NCBI RefSeq assembly: GCF_002250655.1
Contig: NZ_NOZR01000011.1
Coordinates: 103,587 to 167,586, forward strand
Source: Mycolicibacterium sphagni
GTDB taxonomy: Bacteria > Actinomycetota > Actinomycetes > Mycobacteriales > Mycobacteriaceae
Direction: 5' to 3'
Length of the DNA stretch: 64,000 nucleotides
Positions 1 to 9,161 of this stretch are shown piece by piece; position 1 is the stretch's first letter; each line of letters starts with the position of its first letter. Below the pieces are notes generated by a model, which saw nothing but the letters and a program-made list of their open reading frames with translations, was not told the origin of the DNA and ran no database searches. Both the position numbers and the translations under genes were made by a program.

Positions 1-763
1 TACCGCCCGCAACGTGATCGCCCAGACCAAGACCGGATCGGCCAGTGACGTCGTGATGGTCGGCGCCCACCTCGACAGCGTGCCGGAGGGGCCGGGTATC
101 AACGACAACGGTTCAGGGGTGGCGGCGGTGCTGGAGACCGCCGTGCAACTCGGTCCCAATCCGGACGTGAAAAACGCTGTGCGGTTTGCCTTCTGGGGAG
201 CCGAGGAACTCGGGACGGTAGGGTCGAAGAAGTACATCCAATCACTCGGCGTCGAACAGCTCAAAGACATTGCGCTGTACCTCAATTACGACATGATTGG
301 CTCTCCCAACCCCGGCTATTTCACCTACGACGGTGACCAGTCCACGGCGCCGGGGCGAGGCGGCCGGATTCCGCGGGTGCCGGAAGGGTCGGCGGGTATC
401 GAGCGGACACTGGTCGCCTATCTGCAATCAGCTGGAAAGACGGCCCAGGACACATCTTTCGACGGCCGGTCGGATTATGACGCCTTCACCCAGGCTGGGG
501 TGCCCTCCGGTGGGCTTTTCTCCGGCGCTGAGGAGAACAAGACCGCCGATCAGCAGAAACTCTGGGGTGGCATGGCTGATGCTCCGTTCGATCCGAACTA
601 TCACAAGAGCACTGATACTCTCGACCACGTCGACAAATCCGCGCTGGGCATTCTTGGTGGGGGAGTCGTCTACTCGGTCGGCCTGTACGCCCAGGACATG
701 GACGGCCGCAACGGTATTCCGCTGCGCGCCGACCGTACTCGCCACCTGATCACTTCGTCGTAA
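1..763 (+). CDS. lpqL: M28-family Zn aminopeptidase, LpqL-like (5' partial)
   Basis: Codons are open from base 2, so the N-terminus, including any lipoprotein signal, lies outside the window. The visible part is the catalytic domain of an M28 metallopeptidase that removes N-terminal residues from peptides, probably at the cell surface. Expected di-zinc ligands are present: His in GAHLDSVPEGPG, Asp in INDNGSG, the Glu pair in WGAEELG, Asp in NYDMIG and a late His in NYHKSTDTLDHV. The stop at 763 faces the permease gene ending at 782. The name LpqL rests on family resemblance plus the neighbouring gene order, which I recall from Rv0418 onward. The metallopeptidase call is firm; the lipoprotein assignment is inferred. 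Confidence 0.85.
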   Translation, partial: TARNVIAQTKTGSASDVVMVGAHLDSVPEGPGINDNGSGVAAVLETAVQLGPNPDVKNAVRFAFWGAEELGTVGSKKYIQSLGVEQLKDIALYLNYDMIGSPNPGYFTYDGDQSTAPGRGGRIPRVPEGSAGIERTLVAYLQSAGKTAQDTSFDGRSDYDAFTQAGVPSGGLFSGAEENKTADQQKLWGGMADAPFDPNYHKSTDTLDHVDKSALGILGGGVVYSVGLYAQDMDGRNGIPLRADRTRHLITSS

Positions 764-781
764 GAGCTGACTGGAAGTTGG

Positions 782-2038
782 CTAGGGCCGCGCGCCGCGC
801 AGCACCCCGAGCGCGCGCATGCCGTGGTAGACGACCAGCGCGGCGATCGAGCCCAGCGCGATACCGGTGAACGTGAGATCGCCGATTTGCCAGGTGAAGT
901 CGGCGATGCCGATGATCAGCGCGATGGCGGCGGTCATCTGGTTGATCGGCAGTCCGAAGTCCACGTGGTTGGTCAGCCAGATCCGCACACCGAGCACCCC
1001 GACCAGCCCGTAGAGCACGACGGTCGCCCCGCCGAGCACACCGGGTGGGATCGCCGAGATCGTTGCTCCGACCTTGGGGCACAACGCCAGAACGATGGCC
1101 GTCACGCCGGCCACCCAGTACGCAGCGGTGGAATAGACGCGGGTTGCGGCCATCACGCCGATGTTCTCGGCGTAGGTGGTGGTGGCCGAGCCGCCGCCAA
1201 AGCCCGCCAGCACGGTCGCGATACCGTCGGCGGCCAGCGCCCGGCCGGTCAGCGGATCGGTGTCCACGCCGGTCATCTGCCCCACTGACTTGACATGTCC
1301 GATGTTCTCGGCGACCAGTGCGATCACCGCGGGCAGAAATAGCGGCAGCACGGACAGATTCAGCGTTGGCGTCTGGAACCTGGGTAGGCCGATCCAGCCT
1401 GCCGCGGCGATGCCCGAGGTGTCCACCTCGCCGAGTGCCAGCGCGAGAAGATACCCAGCGGCGACCGCTACGAAGATCGCAAGCCGCCCGATCATGCCGC
1501 GGAAAAATGCCAGCACCACCACCAGCAGCACCAGCGTGACGATGCCGACGATCGGTCCCTTGACGAAGTTCGTCTTGGCGGCCGGTGCCAGGTTGAATCC
1601 GATCAGCGCGACGATGGCGCCGGTGACGACCGGGGGCAGCGCGATGTCGATCCAGCGGGTGCCGGCCAGGTGTACTGCGCCGCCGATGAGGATCAGCAGC
1701 ACACCGACGGCGATCAGTCCGCCCAGCGCGCTGCCGGCGCCGTGCGAGGCGACCGCCGCAGTCACCGGGGCGATCACCGAGAAACTGGACCCCAGATAGC
1801 TCGGCAGCCGGTTGCCGGTGATCACCAGGAACAGCAGCGTGCCGATCCCGGAGAACAACAGCGTGGTGGCGGGCGGGAAGCCGGTGAGTACCGGAACCAG
1901 GAAGGTGGCGCCGAACATGGCCACCACGTGCTGGGCGCCGATCCCCAACGTCCGCGACCAGCTCAGCCGCTCGTGCGGGGCGACGACGAAGTTCTCGTCG
2001 GCGCGGCTTTCGACCGGCGTCCAGTGCATCGGAATCAC
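782..2038 (-). CDS. NCS2 uracil/xanthine permease
   Basis: This 418-aa polytopic membrane protein belongs to the nucleobase:cation symporter-2 family, which imports uracil or xanthine with protons. The N-terminal LGIGAQHVVAMFGATFLVP is the family hallmark around TM1. The conserved mid-protein segment AENIGHVKSVGQMTGVD and the later GGGSATTTYAENIGVMAAT carry the substrate-binding Glu and the NCS2 signature. Length is typical. The start at 2038 follows the stop of the upstream APC permease gene by only 4 bases, so the two transporters are probably one transcript. Uracil is more likely than xanthine from overall resemblance to UraA/PyrP, but I cannot decide the substrate. Confidence 0.9.
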   Translation of the reverse strand: MIPMHWTPVESRADENFVVAPHERLSWSRTLGIGAQHVVAMFGATFLVPVLTGFPPATTLLFSGIGTLLFLVITGNRLPSYLGSSFSVIAPVTAAVASHGAGSALGGLIAVGVLLILIGGAVHLAGTRWIDIALPPVVTGAIVALIGFNLAPAAKTNFVKGPIVGIVTLVLLVVVLAFFRGMIGRLAIFVAVAAGYLLALALGEVDTSGIAAAGWIGLPRFQTPTLNLSVLPLFLPAVIALVAENIGHVKSVGQMTGVDTDPLTGRALAADGIATVLAGFGGGSATTTYAENIGVMAATRVYSTAAYWVAGVTAIVLALCPKVGATISAIPPGVLGGATVVLYGLVGVLGVRIWLTNHVDFGLPINQMTAAIALIIGIADFTWQIGDLTFTGIALGSIAALVVYHGMRALGVLRGARP

Positions 2039-2042
2039 GGAC

Positions 2043-3251
2043 CTACCGTAACCGCCTGACCACGTAAGTGAGGGCTCCGAGCATGAGCAACGCCACCCCG
2101 AACACCACGGCCTGGGGCGGCAACGCGACGGCCAGTCCCACGCACCCGATCAGCCCGATCGTGGGGACCAGGTGGCGCCCCAACGTCCAGGCCGAGGCAT
2201 TGGCGACCGCGTAATACACCAGGATCGCGAACGACGAAAACCCAATCACCCCACGGAGATCGGCCACCGCAGCCAGCGCTGCGACCACCACTCCGACCGC
2301 GACTTCGGCGCGGTGCGGCACACCGAAGCGCGGATGCACGAGGGCCAACCCAGCCGGTAGGTGGTGATCTCGCGCCATCGCCAACGTGGTCCGCGACACC
2401 CCCAGAATCAGCGACAGCAGTGAGCCCAGGGCCGCCACTGTCGCTCCGACGCGGACGACCGGCTCAAGGCCACCGGCCCCGGCGGCCCGCACCGCTTCAG
2501 CCAACGGCGCTGCCGCCGTTGCCAATCGGTCCGGGCCCAGTATTGCAAGCACCGAGACGGCAACGGCCGCGTAGACGACGAGGGCAAGACCGAGCGCAAC
2601 GGGGATCGCCCGCGGGATGGTCCGGGATGGGTCGCGCACCTCCTCGCCGAGCGTGGCGATCCGTGCGTAGCCGGCGAACGCAAAGAACAGCAGCCCGGCC
2701 GCCTGCAGAACCCCGAGCGCTGTGCCGCCGGACAGCTGCAGGTAGGCGGCGTCTACCCGCCCAGAGCGCGCCACGACCACCACGACGGCGGCGAGCACTG
2801 CCAGCACGACGGCGACGATGGCGCGGGTCAGCAGCGCCGACTTCTGGATACCGCGATAGTTGACGGCGGTCAACGCTGCGACCGCGGCCACCGCAATGGC
2901 GTGCGCGTATGCCGGCCACACATAGAACCCGACCGTCAGCGCCATGGCGGCACAGGATGCCGACTTGCCGACCACGAAACTCCAGCCGGCCAGATAGCCC
3001 CAGAAATCGCCCAGGCGCTCCCGGCCGTAGACGTATGTGCCGCCCGATTGCGGATAGCGGGCGGCCAGCCACGCCGAGGACATGGCGTTGCAATAGGCGA
3101 CCACACCGGCGATCGCCAGGCCGACCAGTAACCACGACCCTGCGGCTGCGGCCGCGGGGGTCAGTGCGACGAAGATCCCCGCACCGATCATCGAGCCCAG
3201 TCCGATGATCACCGCATCGGTGAGGCCGAGGCGTCGCTGCAGGTTACTCAC
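2043..3251 (-). CDS. APC-superfamily amino acid/polyamine permease
   Basis: This is a membrane transporter of about 402 aa from the amino acid-polyamine-organocation superfamily. The TM1 signature GLGSMIGAGIFVAL, with its broken-helix GxG motif, is clear, and about twelve hydrophobic segments follow. I placed the start at the GTG at 3251 because the family motif begins about 12 residues later. An ATG at 3299 would add 16 residues, and neither candidate has a convincing ribosome site. The gene precedes the NCS2 permease by 4 bases. The substrate cannot be read from sequence. It diverges from the AraC-type regulator starting at 3470, which could control it. Confidence 0.85.
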   Translation of the reverse strand: MSNLQRRLGLTDAVIIGLGSMIGAGIFVALTPAAAAAGSWLLVGLAIAGVVAYCNAMSSAWLAARYPQSGGTYVYGRERLGDFWGYLAGWSFVVGKSASCAAMALTVGFYVWPAYAHAIAVAAVAALTAVNYRGIQKSALLTRAIVAVVLAVLAAVVVVVARSGRVDAAYLQLSGGTALGVLQAAGLLFFAFAGYARIATLGEEVRDPSRTIPRAIPVALGLALVVYAAVAVSVLAILGPDRLATAAAPLAEAVRAAGAGGLEPVVRVGATVAALGSLLSLILGVSRTTLAMARDHHLPAGLALVHPRFGVPHRAEVAVGVVVAALAAVADLRGVIGFSSFAILVYYAVANASAWTLGRHLVPTIGLIGCVGLAVALPPQAVVFGVALLMLGALTYVVRRLR

Positions 3252-3469
3252 GGCCGGGATGGTAAGCCCCGAAAGTGAAATGCGGACCGGCGTGGGCATG
3301 GTCGCCCGCACTCACGCCGGTCCGGCACGGTTCCCCGACCCATATTTCGCGTGGCATCCTCACAATCAACGACTACGCGTCGCCGTGCTCGATCAATGTA
3401 AGGGCAAAATCTGACGGCATCGTAAAACTTGTCGGATTTGTGACCTTGCGGGTGGAGGACAATGAGTGC

Positions 3470-4240
3470 ATGTGTGCGCACACATCTCCCTTGATGCCCT
3501 GGTCAGGAGCACTGGCTGTCGACGATGGCGCCCTGTGCTATCTCGGGTCACTGGCGTATGCGTGCGGTCACCACCACGTGGCTACCCAACTGATTCGGGC
3601 CTGGTCAGGCTCGTTCGAACTCACTGACGCGCAGGGTCGGCAATGTGTTGGCACCGCGGCGATCATTCCCTCCGGCTGCCACCATTCCATTCGCATAGTC
3701 GAACCGTGTTCGGGCTTCTTGTTGTTCGTTGATCCGCGAACCGTTGTCGGCAAGCAGCTCAGCACGATGGCCGACGGCACCGACGACGTCCGGAGGTGGT
3801 TTGCGGCGGGCGAAGTGCTCCAGAACTGGACCCAGGCTGAATTTCCTTTTCCAGCAGAGCTTCTCGCGAAACTGAAGGGAAGTCTTTCGGCTGCAACGGA
3901 ACTGGGGCATGACAACTTGCACCGGAGTTTACATGCGGCGGTGGAGTTGATATCGCAGCGGCTGCCGGAACCGGTGACGCTCGGGGAGATCGCCACCGGA
4001 GTCGCCTTGTCACCAAGTCGGCTCAGCCGTCTCTTCCGCGATCAGTTGGGGCAATCGTTCCCCGCCTATGTGCGGTGGACGCGGCTCAGATTGGCGATCG
4101 ACGCGCTACGAGTGGGCGCCTCACTGACCGACGCCGCCCATGCGGCGGGATTCACCGATAGCGCGCACGCCAATCGGGTGTGCCACGAGATGTTCGGCCT
4201 GTCACCCACTCAGGCCAGCGGGCAGCTCGTCTGGGCGTGA
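3470..4240 (+). CDS. AraC-family transcriptional regulator
   Basis: The 256-aa protein has an N-terminal effector-binding half with cupin-like character and a C-terminal AraC DNA-binding domain. The last ~100 residues hold two helix-turn-helix units: LGEIATGVALSPSRLSRLFR and the second around LTDAAHAAGFTDSAHANRV. I chose ATG 3470 because GGTGGAGGA lies about 9 bases upstream. The open frame continues back to 3275, but that part lacks family resemblance. The gene lies between the divergent permeases and a sterol-desaturase-like gene 54 bases downstream on the same strand, so either could be its target. No ligand can be inferred. Confidence 0.85.
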   Translation: MCAHTSPLMPWSGALAVDDGALCYLGSLAYACGHHHVATQLIRAWSGSFELTDAQGRQCVGTAAIIPSGCHHSIRIVEPCSGFLLFVDPRTVVGKQLSTMADGTDDVRRWFAAGEVLQNWTQAEFPFPAELLAKLKGSLSAATELGHDNLHRSLHAAVELISQRLPEPVTLGEIATGVALSPSRLSRLFRDQLGQSFPAYVRWTRLRLAIDALRVGASLTDAAHAAGFTDSAHANRVCHEMFGLSPTQASGQLVWA

Positions 4241-4294
4241 ACATGATCGATCCATACAAGCGCCGCGGTGCCGTCGTGAGCAACGGTAGTTGCC

Positions 4295-5197
4295 ATGACG
4301 ACGCTTGTTCGATGGGGCTATGTGCCCTTCATGCTGATCGGAATCAATAGTGCCGCTGCATACTTGGGGGCCGTCCGCGCCTCTGAACTGTGGGCAGTGG
4401 CACTCATCGTGACTGCCGTCGCGTGCTCATTCGCCGCTGAGCGACTATTGCCCTACCGTCGACAGTGGAACTCTCCGCTCGACGACGCCGGGCGGGATTC
4501 GGCCCACGCCGTCGTCAACGAAGCGTTCATTCTGGCCAGCGTCGCGGTCATCCCGGTGTTGGCCGCGATCATGCCGTCGCGCTCGTTGTGGCCGGCCGGC
4601 TGGCCGTTCGTCGCGCAATTGTTGTTCGCGATTCTGATCGCGGACTTCGGAATCACCACGGTCCATTTGGCCAGCCACCGGATCGGCTGGCTGTGGCGGT
4701 TTCACGCGGTGCACCACAGCATCAGGCGGTTCTACGGGCTCAACGGGCTGATGAAGCATCCCGTGCATCAGGCCGTCGAAATGGCCGCGGGGGTGCTGCC
4801 CCTGATCCTGCTGGGGCTCCCGGTCCACGTCGCGTCGGCGCTCTCGGTCTGTGTGGCGGTACAGCTGCTGCTTCAACACGCCAACGTCGACTACCGCGTC
4901 GGACCGTTGCGGTCCGTGCTCGCCCTCAACGAAGGCCACCGATTCCACCACCTGAAATGGGCCGGCGTGGGGGATGTGAACTTCGGCTTATTCACCCTGA
5001 TCTGGGATCACCTTTACCGCACGTACGCCTTCGACCCGCAACGCCGGTTCAGCACAGACGACCTTGGGATGGCTGCCAAGCCGGACTATCCCGAGGCCTA
5101 CCTACGGCAGCTGGCGGAACCGTTCCGGGCCAGCGGTGCCTGTCAGTTCAGGCAGCCCGAGATCCCTTCGCGGATCAGCGATTACGGGCGACGTTGA
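4295..5197 (+). CDS. Sterol desaturase/fatty acid hydroxylase family protein
   Basis: This 300-aa integral membrane protein belongs to the di-iron fatty acid hydroxylase superfamily, whose members hydroxylate or desaturate lipids using O2. The histidine clusters are visible in order: HLASH, HAVHH, KHPVHQ and GHRFHH, separated by hydrophobic helices. The ATG at 4295 is the first start downstream of the AraC gene. The C-terminal ~60 residues are soluble and Pro/Arg rich. The 3' end overlaps the convergent small membrane-protein gene by 23 bases. The substrate is unknown; a mycobacterial lipid or an exogenous sterol would fit the family. Confidence 0.85.
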   Translation: MTTLVRWGYVPFMLIGINSAAAYLGAVRASELWAVALIVTAVACSFAAERLLPYRRQWNSPLDDAGRDSAHAVVNEAFILASVAVIPVLAAIMPSRSLWPAGWPFVAQLLFAILIADFGITTVHLASHRIGWLWRFHAVHHSIRRFYGLNGLMKHPVHQAVEMAAGVLPLILLGLPVHVASALSVCVAVQLLLQHANVDYRVGPLRSVLALNEGHRFHHLKWAGVGDVNFGLFTLIWDHLYRTYAFDPQRRFSTDDLGMAAKPDYPEAYLRQLAEPFRASGACQFRQPEIPSRISDYGRR

Positions 5198-5435
5198 GGC
5201 CCAGGTATGCGCCGTAGGCCAGCAATCCGGCCAAGGCGAACTTGCGAGACTTGGGCGCCACCAACGCCAGCCCGATCGCGGTCTCGATGCCACCGTCGAT
5301 GTAGGTGTGCTGCCGGGTGTTCTCCGGGAACGCCGACTTGGTGGCCGATTCGAACAGCTCGGGGCGCACGAAGTGCGACAGACCCGTGACGGCCACGACG
5401 ACCCCGGTCAACTTGATCAACGGCTCTGCAGACAT
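5175..5435 (-). CDS. Small DoxX-like membrane protein
   Basis: This 86-aa protein has three to four short hydrophobic segments (LTGVVVAVTGLSHF, GGIETAIGLALVA, FALAGLLAYGAYLGL) and resembles small mycobacterial DoxX-like or unnamed membrane proteins. The start is set at ATG 5435 because AGAGGA sits 5 bases upstream; an in-frame ATG at 5456 lacks a ribosome site and would overlap the monooxygenase stop. It lies 17 bases downstream of the monooxygenase gene on the same strand and is probably co-transcribed with it. Function is not known. Confidence 0.7.
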   Translation of the reverse strand: MSAEPLIKLTGVVVAVTGLSHFVRPELFESATKSAFPENTRQHTYIDGGIETAIGLALVAPKSRKFALAGLLAYGAYLGLNVARNR

Positions 5436-5452
5436 CGACGTCCTCTCGGCTT

Positions 5453-6931
5453 TCAACTGATGTGGTAGTCGGACAACGGGTAGGTCGAGGCCTCGCGCAC
5501 TGCGTTACGCGTGGACATCGGCCGCAGCAGAGTCGGTTCACCACTGGGATTGAAATAGTACGACCGCGCCGATGCGCAGTTTCCTTGGGTGAACAAAGTG
5601 CACCCGAGCAGCTCGGTCATCCGGTCCAGGTAGCGGGTGTTGGCTTCCTCGGTGACCTCGAATGTGGTTGCCCCGCGGCGCTTCAGCTCGCCGAAGATCC
5701 GGTCCATGTGCCGCATCTGGTATTCCATCGAGTTGAAGAAGTTCAACCCGAGGAAGGCGTACGGGCTGGCCAGGCTCAGGAAGTTCGGGAAATACGGCAC
5801 CGCGACGCCCTGGTAGGCCTGGAATCGGGTTTCCCGCCACCACTTTCCGAGGTTGCGGCCGTCGCGGCCGATCACCTCGAAGGCCGGGAAGTTGGCTTCC
5901 CAGATGTCGTAGCCGGTTGCCAGTACCAGCGTGTCGATGACGGCCTTGGTGCCGTCGTTGGCCACGATGCCGTCGGCCTCGACGTGGTCGATACCGTTGG
6001 TCTGCAGGTGCACGTTGGGTTTGGTGAACGAGCGGTAGTACTTGTTGGAGAACGTCGGCCGCTTGCAGCCGAAGTCGTAGTCCGGGGTGAGCTTTTCGCG
6101 CAGCGCCTTGTCCCGGATCGTGGCGAATCGCCACATCTTGGCCAGGTCGGCCGCGGCGATGGTGATGCGCGGGATGTAGCGCAACACCCCCACGGCGATC
6201 ATCCACTCGTAAAGCGCGTCGGTGACTGCGCGGACGGCGCGCTGGGTGAATGGGAAGCGGGCGAACAGCCGCTTGGACCGCGCCGAGAACTTGATGTCGA
6301 CCTTGGGCACCACGTAGATCGCGGTGCGCTGGTAGACCGTGAGGTCGGCGGCGTCCTTGGCCAGCTCGGGGATGAGCTGGACGGCGGTGGCGCCGGTGCC
6401 GATGATGCCGATGTGCCGGCCGGCCGGGTTGTAGCTGTCGTCCCAGTCGGCGGTGTGGACGACCTTGCCCTCAAAGCTGTGGATGCCGGCGATCTCCGGG
6501 GTGAACGGCTGCGACAGGAACCCGGTCGCGGTGATCAGGTAGCGCGCCGTCAGAATGTCGCCGTCGGCCAGCGTGACCTTCCACAGCGTGGCTTCCTCGT
6601 CCCACCGCGCGCTCTCGACGGTCGCGTTGAAGCGAATGTGGCGGCGGATGTCGTACTTGTCGGCGACAGTGTCGGCGTACTGCTTGATTTCCGACCCCGT
6701 GGAGAACAGCCGGTTCCAGTTCGGATTGGGTTCGAAGTAGTACGAGTACGTGGTGGTCGGGACGTCGACGGTGAGCCCTGGGTAGTGGTTGACATACCAG
6801 GTGCCGCCCAGATCGTCCTCGCGGTCCAACACGGCGAAATTGTCGAACCCCAGGCGTTTGAGCTGTATTGCCGCACCGATTCCTGCGAAACCGGCGCCGA
6901 CGACGATCGCGTCGAGCTGCATCGATGGCAT
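5453..6931 (-). CDS. FAD/NADPH flavin monooxygenase, Baeyer-Villiger type
   Basis: This ~492-aa flavoprotein monooxygenase probably oxidises ketones or other lipophilic substrates. The FAD-binding Rossmann motif VVGAGFAGIGAAIQL is at the N-terminus, the Baeyer-Villiger fingerprint F-x-G-x3-H-x3-W appears as FEGKVVHTADW, and the NADPH-binding GTGATAVQLIPEL follows about residue 180. I chose ATG 6931. A GTG at 6958 is also in frame, but it lies inside the palindrome annotated at 6951-6964, which would then be within the coding region; ATG 6922 is also possible. EthA/MymA-type enzymes are relatives, but specific orthology is not claimed. Confidence 0.88.
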   Translation of the reverse strand: MPSMQLDAIVVGAGFAGIGAAIQLKRLGFDNFAVLDREDDLGGTWYVNHYPGLTVDVPTTTYSYYFEPNPNWNRLFSTGSEIKQYADTVADKYDIRRHIRFNATVESARWDEEATLWKVTLADGDILTARYLITATGFLSQPFTPEIAGIHSFEGKVVHTADWDDSYNPAGRHIGIIGTGATAVQLIPELAKDAADLTVYQRTAIYVVPKVDIKFSARSKRLFARFPFTQRAVRAVTDALYEWMIAVGVLRYIPRITIAAADLAKMWRFATIRDKALREKLTPDYDFGCKRPTFSNKYYRSFTKPNVHLQTNGIDHVEADGIVANDGTKAVIDTLVLATGYDIWEANFPAFEVIGRDGRNLGKWWRETRFQAYQGVAVPYFPNFLSLASPYAFLGLNFFNSMEYQMRHMDRIFGELKRRGATTFEVTEEANTRYLDRMTELLGCTLFTQGNCASARSYYFNPSGEPTLLRPMSTRNAVREASTYPLSDYHIS

Positions 6932-6950
6932 GCCGTCAGAATACCGTATC

Positions 6951-6964
6951 TTACTCACGAGTAA
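6951..6964. promoter_or_regulatory. Perfect palindrome, candidate repressor operator
   Basis: TTACTC-AC-GAGTAA is a perfect 6-bp inverted repeat with a 2-base centre, 20 bases upstream of the proposed monooxygenase start. Just upstream on the minus strand is TATATT, a plausible -10 box, which would put the palindrome over the transcription start. This is a typical TetR-type operator placement, but no regulator gene is adjacent. Confidence 0.5.
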
Positions 6965-7031
6965 TATACGTCCGTTGGGCCCGAGTCGCCGGGACCAATG
7001 TCGTCGAACTCGGGCTGGTCGTCAGCCCCAG

Positions 7032-9161
7032 TCAGTTGTTCGTGATGGGCGCCGGCGGCAGCGGTTTCCGGACCGGCTCGAGCGGGTACGGAGCACGCTG
7101 CGGCGGCGATGGCGGCGGGTACTTCGTCCAGGTCGGCCTCGGCCCGCGCTGACGGTTTCTCACCCAGGCGTTATACCGCTTCAGGTAGTTGTTGTAGTTC
7201 TGCGTGTTGAGCTTCTTGATGTAGTTGAACCGGTTGACGTAATTGGCGTAGTTGGCCTTGTACTGGCGGTCGACGTAGTCAACCTGGGCTTGCCAATTTT
7301 TGAGCGCAATATCGTTGGCTCGCTCGATCGACGCCACCTGCTCGAGGTAGGCGCGCATCGTGTCGTCGGTGACTGGGTCACCGGCCGCAGCCGCCGCAGC
7401 TCGCACGCTCGCGGCCGCAACGATCTGCGCGGTGGTGGTGTCGCCATCAGTCGCCGGGACGGTGCCGTCGTCGCCACCTCTGCCTCGCAGGCCGAATAGT
7501 CCACCGCCACCACCTGATTGACCAATTCCCGCGATCGCGGTCCCGGTGCCGAACGCGTCGGCATCGCCGCCACGGCCACCACGACCGCCGACCGCTGTCA
7601 GCAAACCACCGCCACCGAGTCCGCCATCGCCGCCCTGGGCATTCCCGTTGCTATAGGCGACCGCGACGCCACCGCTGGCGCCGTCGCCACCCAAACCAAT
7701 CAGCACGCGGCCGCCGTCACCTCCGGAGCCGCCCTGGGCATCGCCGTCGTCGGAGTAGCCATCGGCGCCCAGGCCGCCCCTGCCACCCGCGCCGAACGCC
7801 GCATCGCCGCCGGCTCCGCCATACCCGCCGAGAGCGCCGGCCGCGTTGTATGCCGAACCGTCGCCGCCCTCGCCGCCGTGCCCGCCGAGGCCGAAGGCAG
7901 TGCTGCCACCCCGACCACCGTCGCCGCCGGCGGCGACATCGTCTGGATCGGCACTCTCGGCTTCGGCGACCCCGCCGGTGCCACCGCTGCCGGCCTGGCC
8001 GAACACGTTGGCCCCGCCGCTGCCACCACTGCCGCCGAGTGCGGTTCCGGCGTCCGCGACGGCCATCCCGCCGTCGCCGCCACGGGAACTAATGCCAAAC
8101 ACTCCGTTGCCCGCGGCACCGCCGTTGCCGCCGGCCGCTGTGCCATCGGCCGAGTAGGCAGTACCGCCGGCGCCGCCATCTCCGGTGATGCCCAGCAGAC
8201 CACTGTTGCCGCCATTACCGCCGTCGCCGGCGATGGCATCACCTGTCGGGCCGTTGATATCCCAGCCGCCCGCGCCGCCGGCACCGCCGTTACCCGCCAG
8301 CAGGCCGCCGTTGCCGCCGTTGCCGCCTCGGGTCGCCGCGCTGACCAGGGTTCCGTCTTGCGCGTAGACGGCATCCGCGCCCGCGCCGCCGGTTCCGCCG
8401 GTTCCAAACCAGCCCGCCGCGCCACCGTTGCCGCCGTTGAAGCCGTTGCCGCCGTTGCCGAAGATTCCGCTCTTACCGCCGTTGCAGACGGCGCCGCCCG
8501 TGCAGGTGCCGGCCGTCCAGGAGTAACCGTTGCCGATGATCAGCCCGCCGTTGGGATGAGCGGCCGTGCCATTGCCGAAGAAGAGGCTGACGATCGACTC
8601 GAATCCGGCCAGCGCACCCACCGCGGCGGAGCGCGGTGTGGTGGTCACTGCCGTGGTGGCTGAAGTGACCTGCACATCGGCGACAGCCGTTGCCGGCTTG
8701 GCCGATGAGGCGGCTGAGTCCGCGGCCGTGGCGGGGACGCTCGCCGTCCGCTTGGCGGCGCCGGTGCTCGAATCACGGCGCGTTGGAACGGTCTTCGGCG
8801 CCGATGCCGACGCCGACGCCGAGCCGGTTACCGATGTGGCGGTGTCCGTGCCGGAGCCGCGTGCGGAGGAGGCCGTCGTCGACGGCTTCGGCGACGACTT
8901 CGATGGGCCGGCCGTGGACGAATCCGATTTCGACGTGCTGCTCGTTTTGCCGCTCGAACCGGTGGTGTCGGCAGATGCGACCGCCGGAGTCGAGGCGATC
9001 GCCAGGCCTAGACCGAGTGCCACTGCGGACGCTCCGGCCCAGCAAATCAGGTTTGAATAGCTACCTTCACCATGGTTCACGATGGAACGAATACTGGACC
9101 GAACGAGGCCATCGGAAAGCTCTTGAAGGTCGGTATTCTTTGCCGCAGCAAGCAGATTCAT
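7032..9161 (-). CDS. Secreted PGRS-like glycine-rich repeat protein
   Basis: The 709-aa protein starts at an ATG preceded by GGGGGAG. Residues 1-36 are soluble, 37-64 form a signal-like hydrophobic segment ending ASTPAVASA with likely cleavage before Asp65. Residues ~65-185 are Ser/Thr/Ala rich. Residues ~190-585 are a PGRS-type array of GGxGG units (for example GGNGGNGGLLAGNGG). Residues ~590-709 form a distinct tail rich in Tyr, Asn and Lys, ending in a Pro-rich segment. There is no PE domain, so export would be through the Sec signal rather than a PE/ESX route. It is probably surface-exposed. Function is unknown; the repeat composition matches PE_PGRS proteins. Confidence 0.85.
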   Translation of the reverse strand: MNLLAAAKNTDLQELSDGLVRSSIRSIVNHGEGSYSNLICWAGASAVALGLGLAIASTPAVASADTTGSSGKTSSTSKSDSSTAGPSKSSPKPSTTASSARGSGTDTATSVTGSASASASAPKTVPTRRDSSTGAAKRTASVPATAADSAASSAKPATAVADVQVTSATTAVTTTPRSAAVGALAGFESIVSLFFGNGTAAHPNGGLIIGNGYSWTAGTCTGGAVCNGGKSGIFGNGGNGFNGGNGGAAGWFGTGGTGGAGADAVYAQDGTLVSAATRGGNGGNGGLLAGNGGAGGAGGWDINGPTGDAIAGDGGNGGNSGLLGITGDGGAGGTAYSADGTAAGGNGGAAGNGVFGISSRGGDGGMAVADAGTALGGSGGSGGANVFGQAGSGGTGGVAEAESADPDDVAAGGDGGRGGSTAFGLGGHGGEGGDGSAYNAAGALGGYGGAGGDAAFGAGGRGGLGADGYSDDGDAQGGSGGDGGRVLIGLGGDGASGGVAVAYSNGNAQGGDGGLGGGGLLTAVGGRGGRGGDADAFGTGTAIAGIGQSGGGGGLFGLRGRGGDDGTVPATDGDTTTAQIVAAASVRAAAAAAGDPVTDDTMRAYLEQVASIERANDIALKNWQAQVDYVDRQYKANYANYVNRFNYIKKLNTQNYNNYLKRYNAWVRNRQRGPRPTWTKYPPPSPPQRAPYPLEPVRKPLPPAPITNN

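Noticed and set aside
5462..6964. 500-aa plus-strand open frame opposite the monooxygenase
   Set aside because: It is an antisense shadow of a GC-rich gene; residues are Arg/Gly/Val rich with no domain, and the minus strand has clear flavoprotein motifs.
7518..8663. 381-aa plus-strand open frame opposite the PGRS gene, and its short GCC-rich repeats looking CRISPR-like
   Set aside because: Repeats follow the GGxGG codons of the minus-strand protein; unit lengths are irregular and there are no unique spacers.
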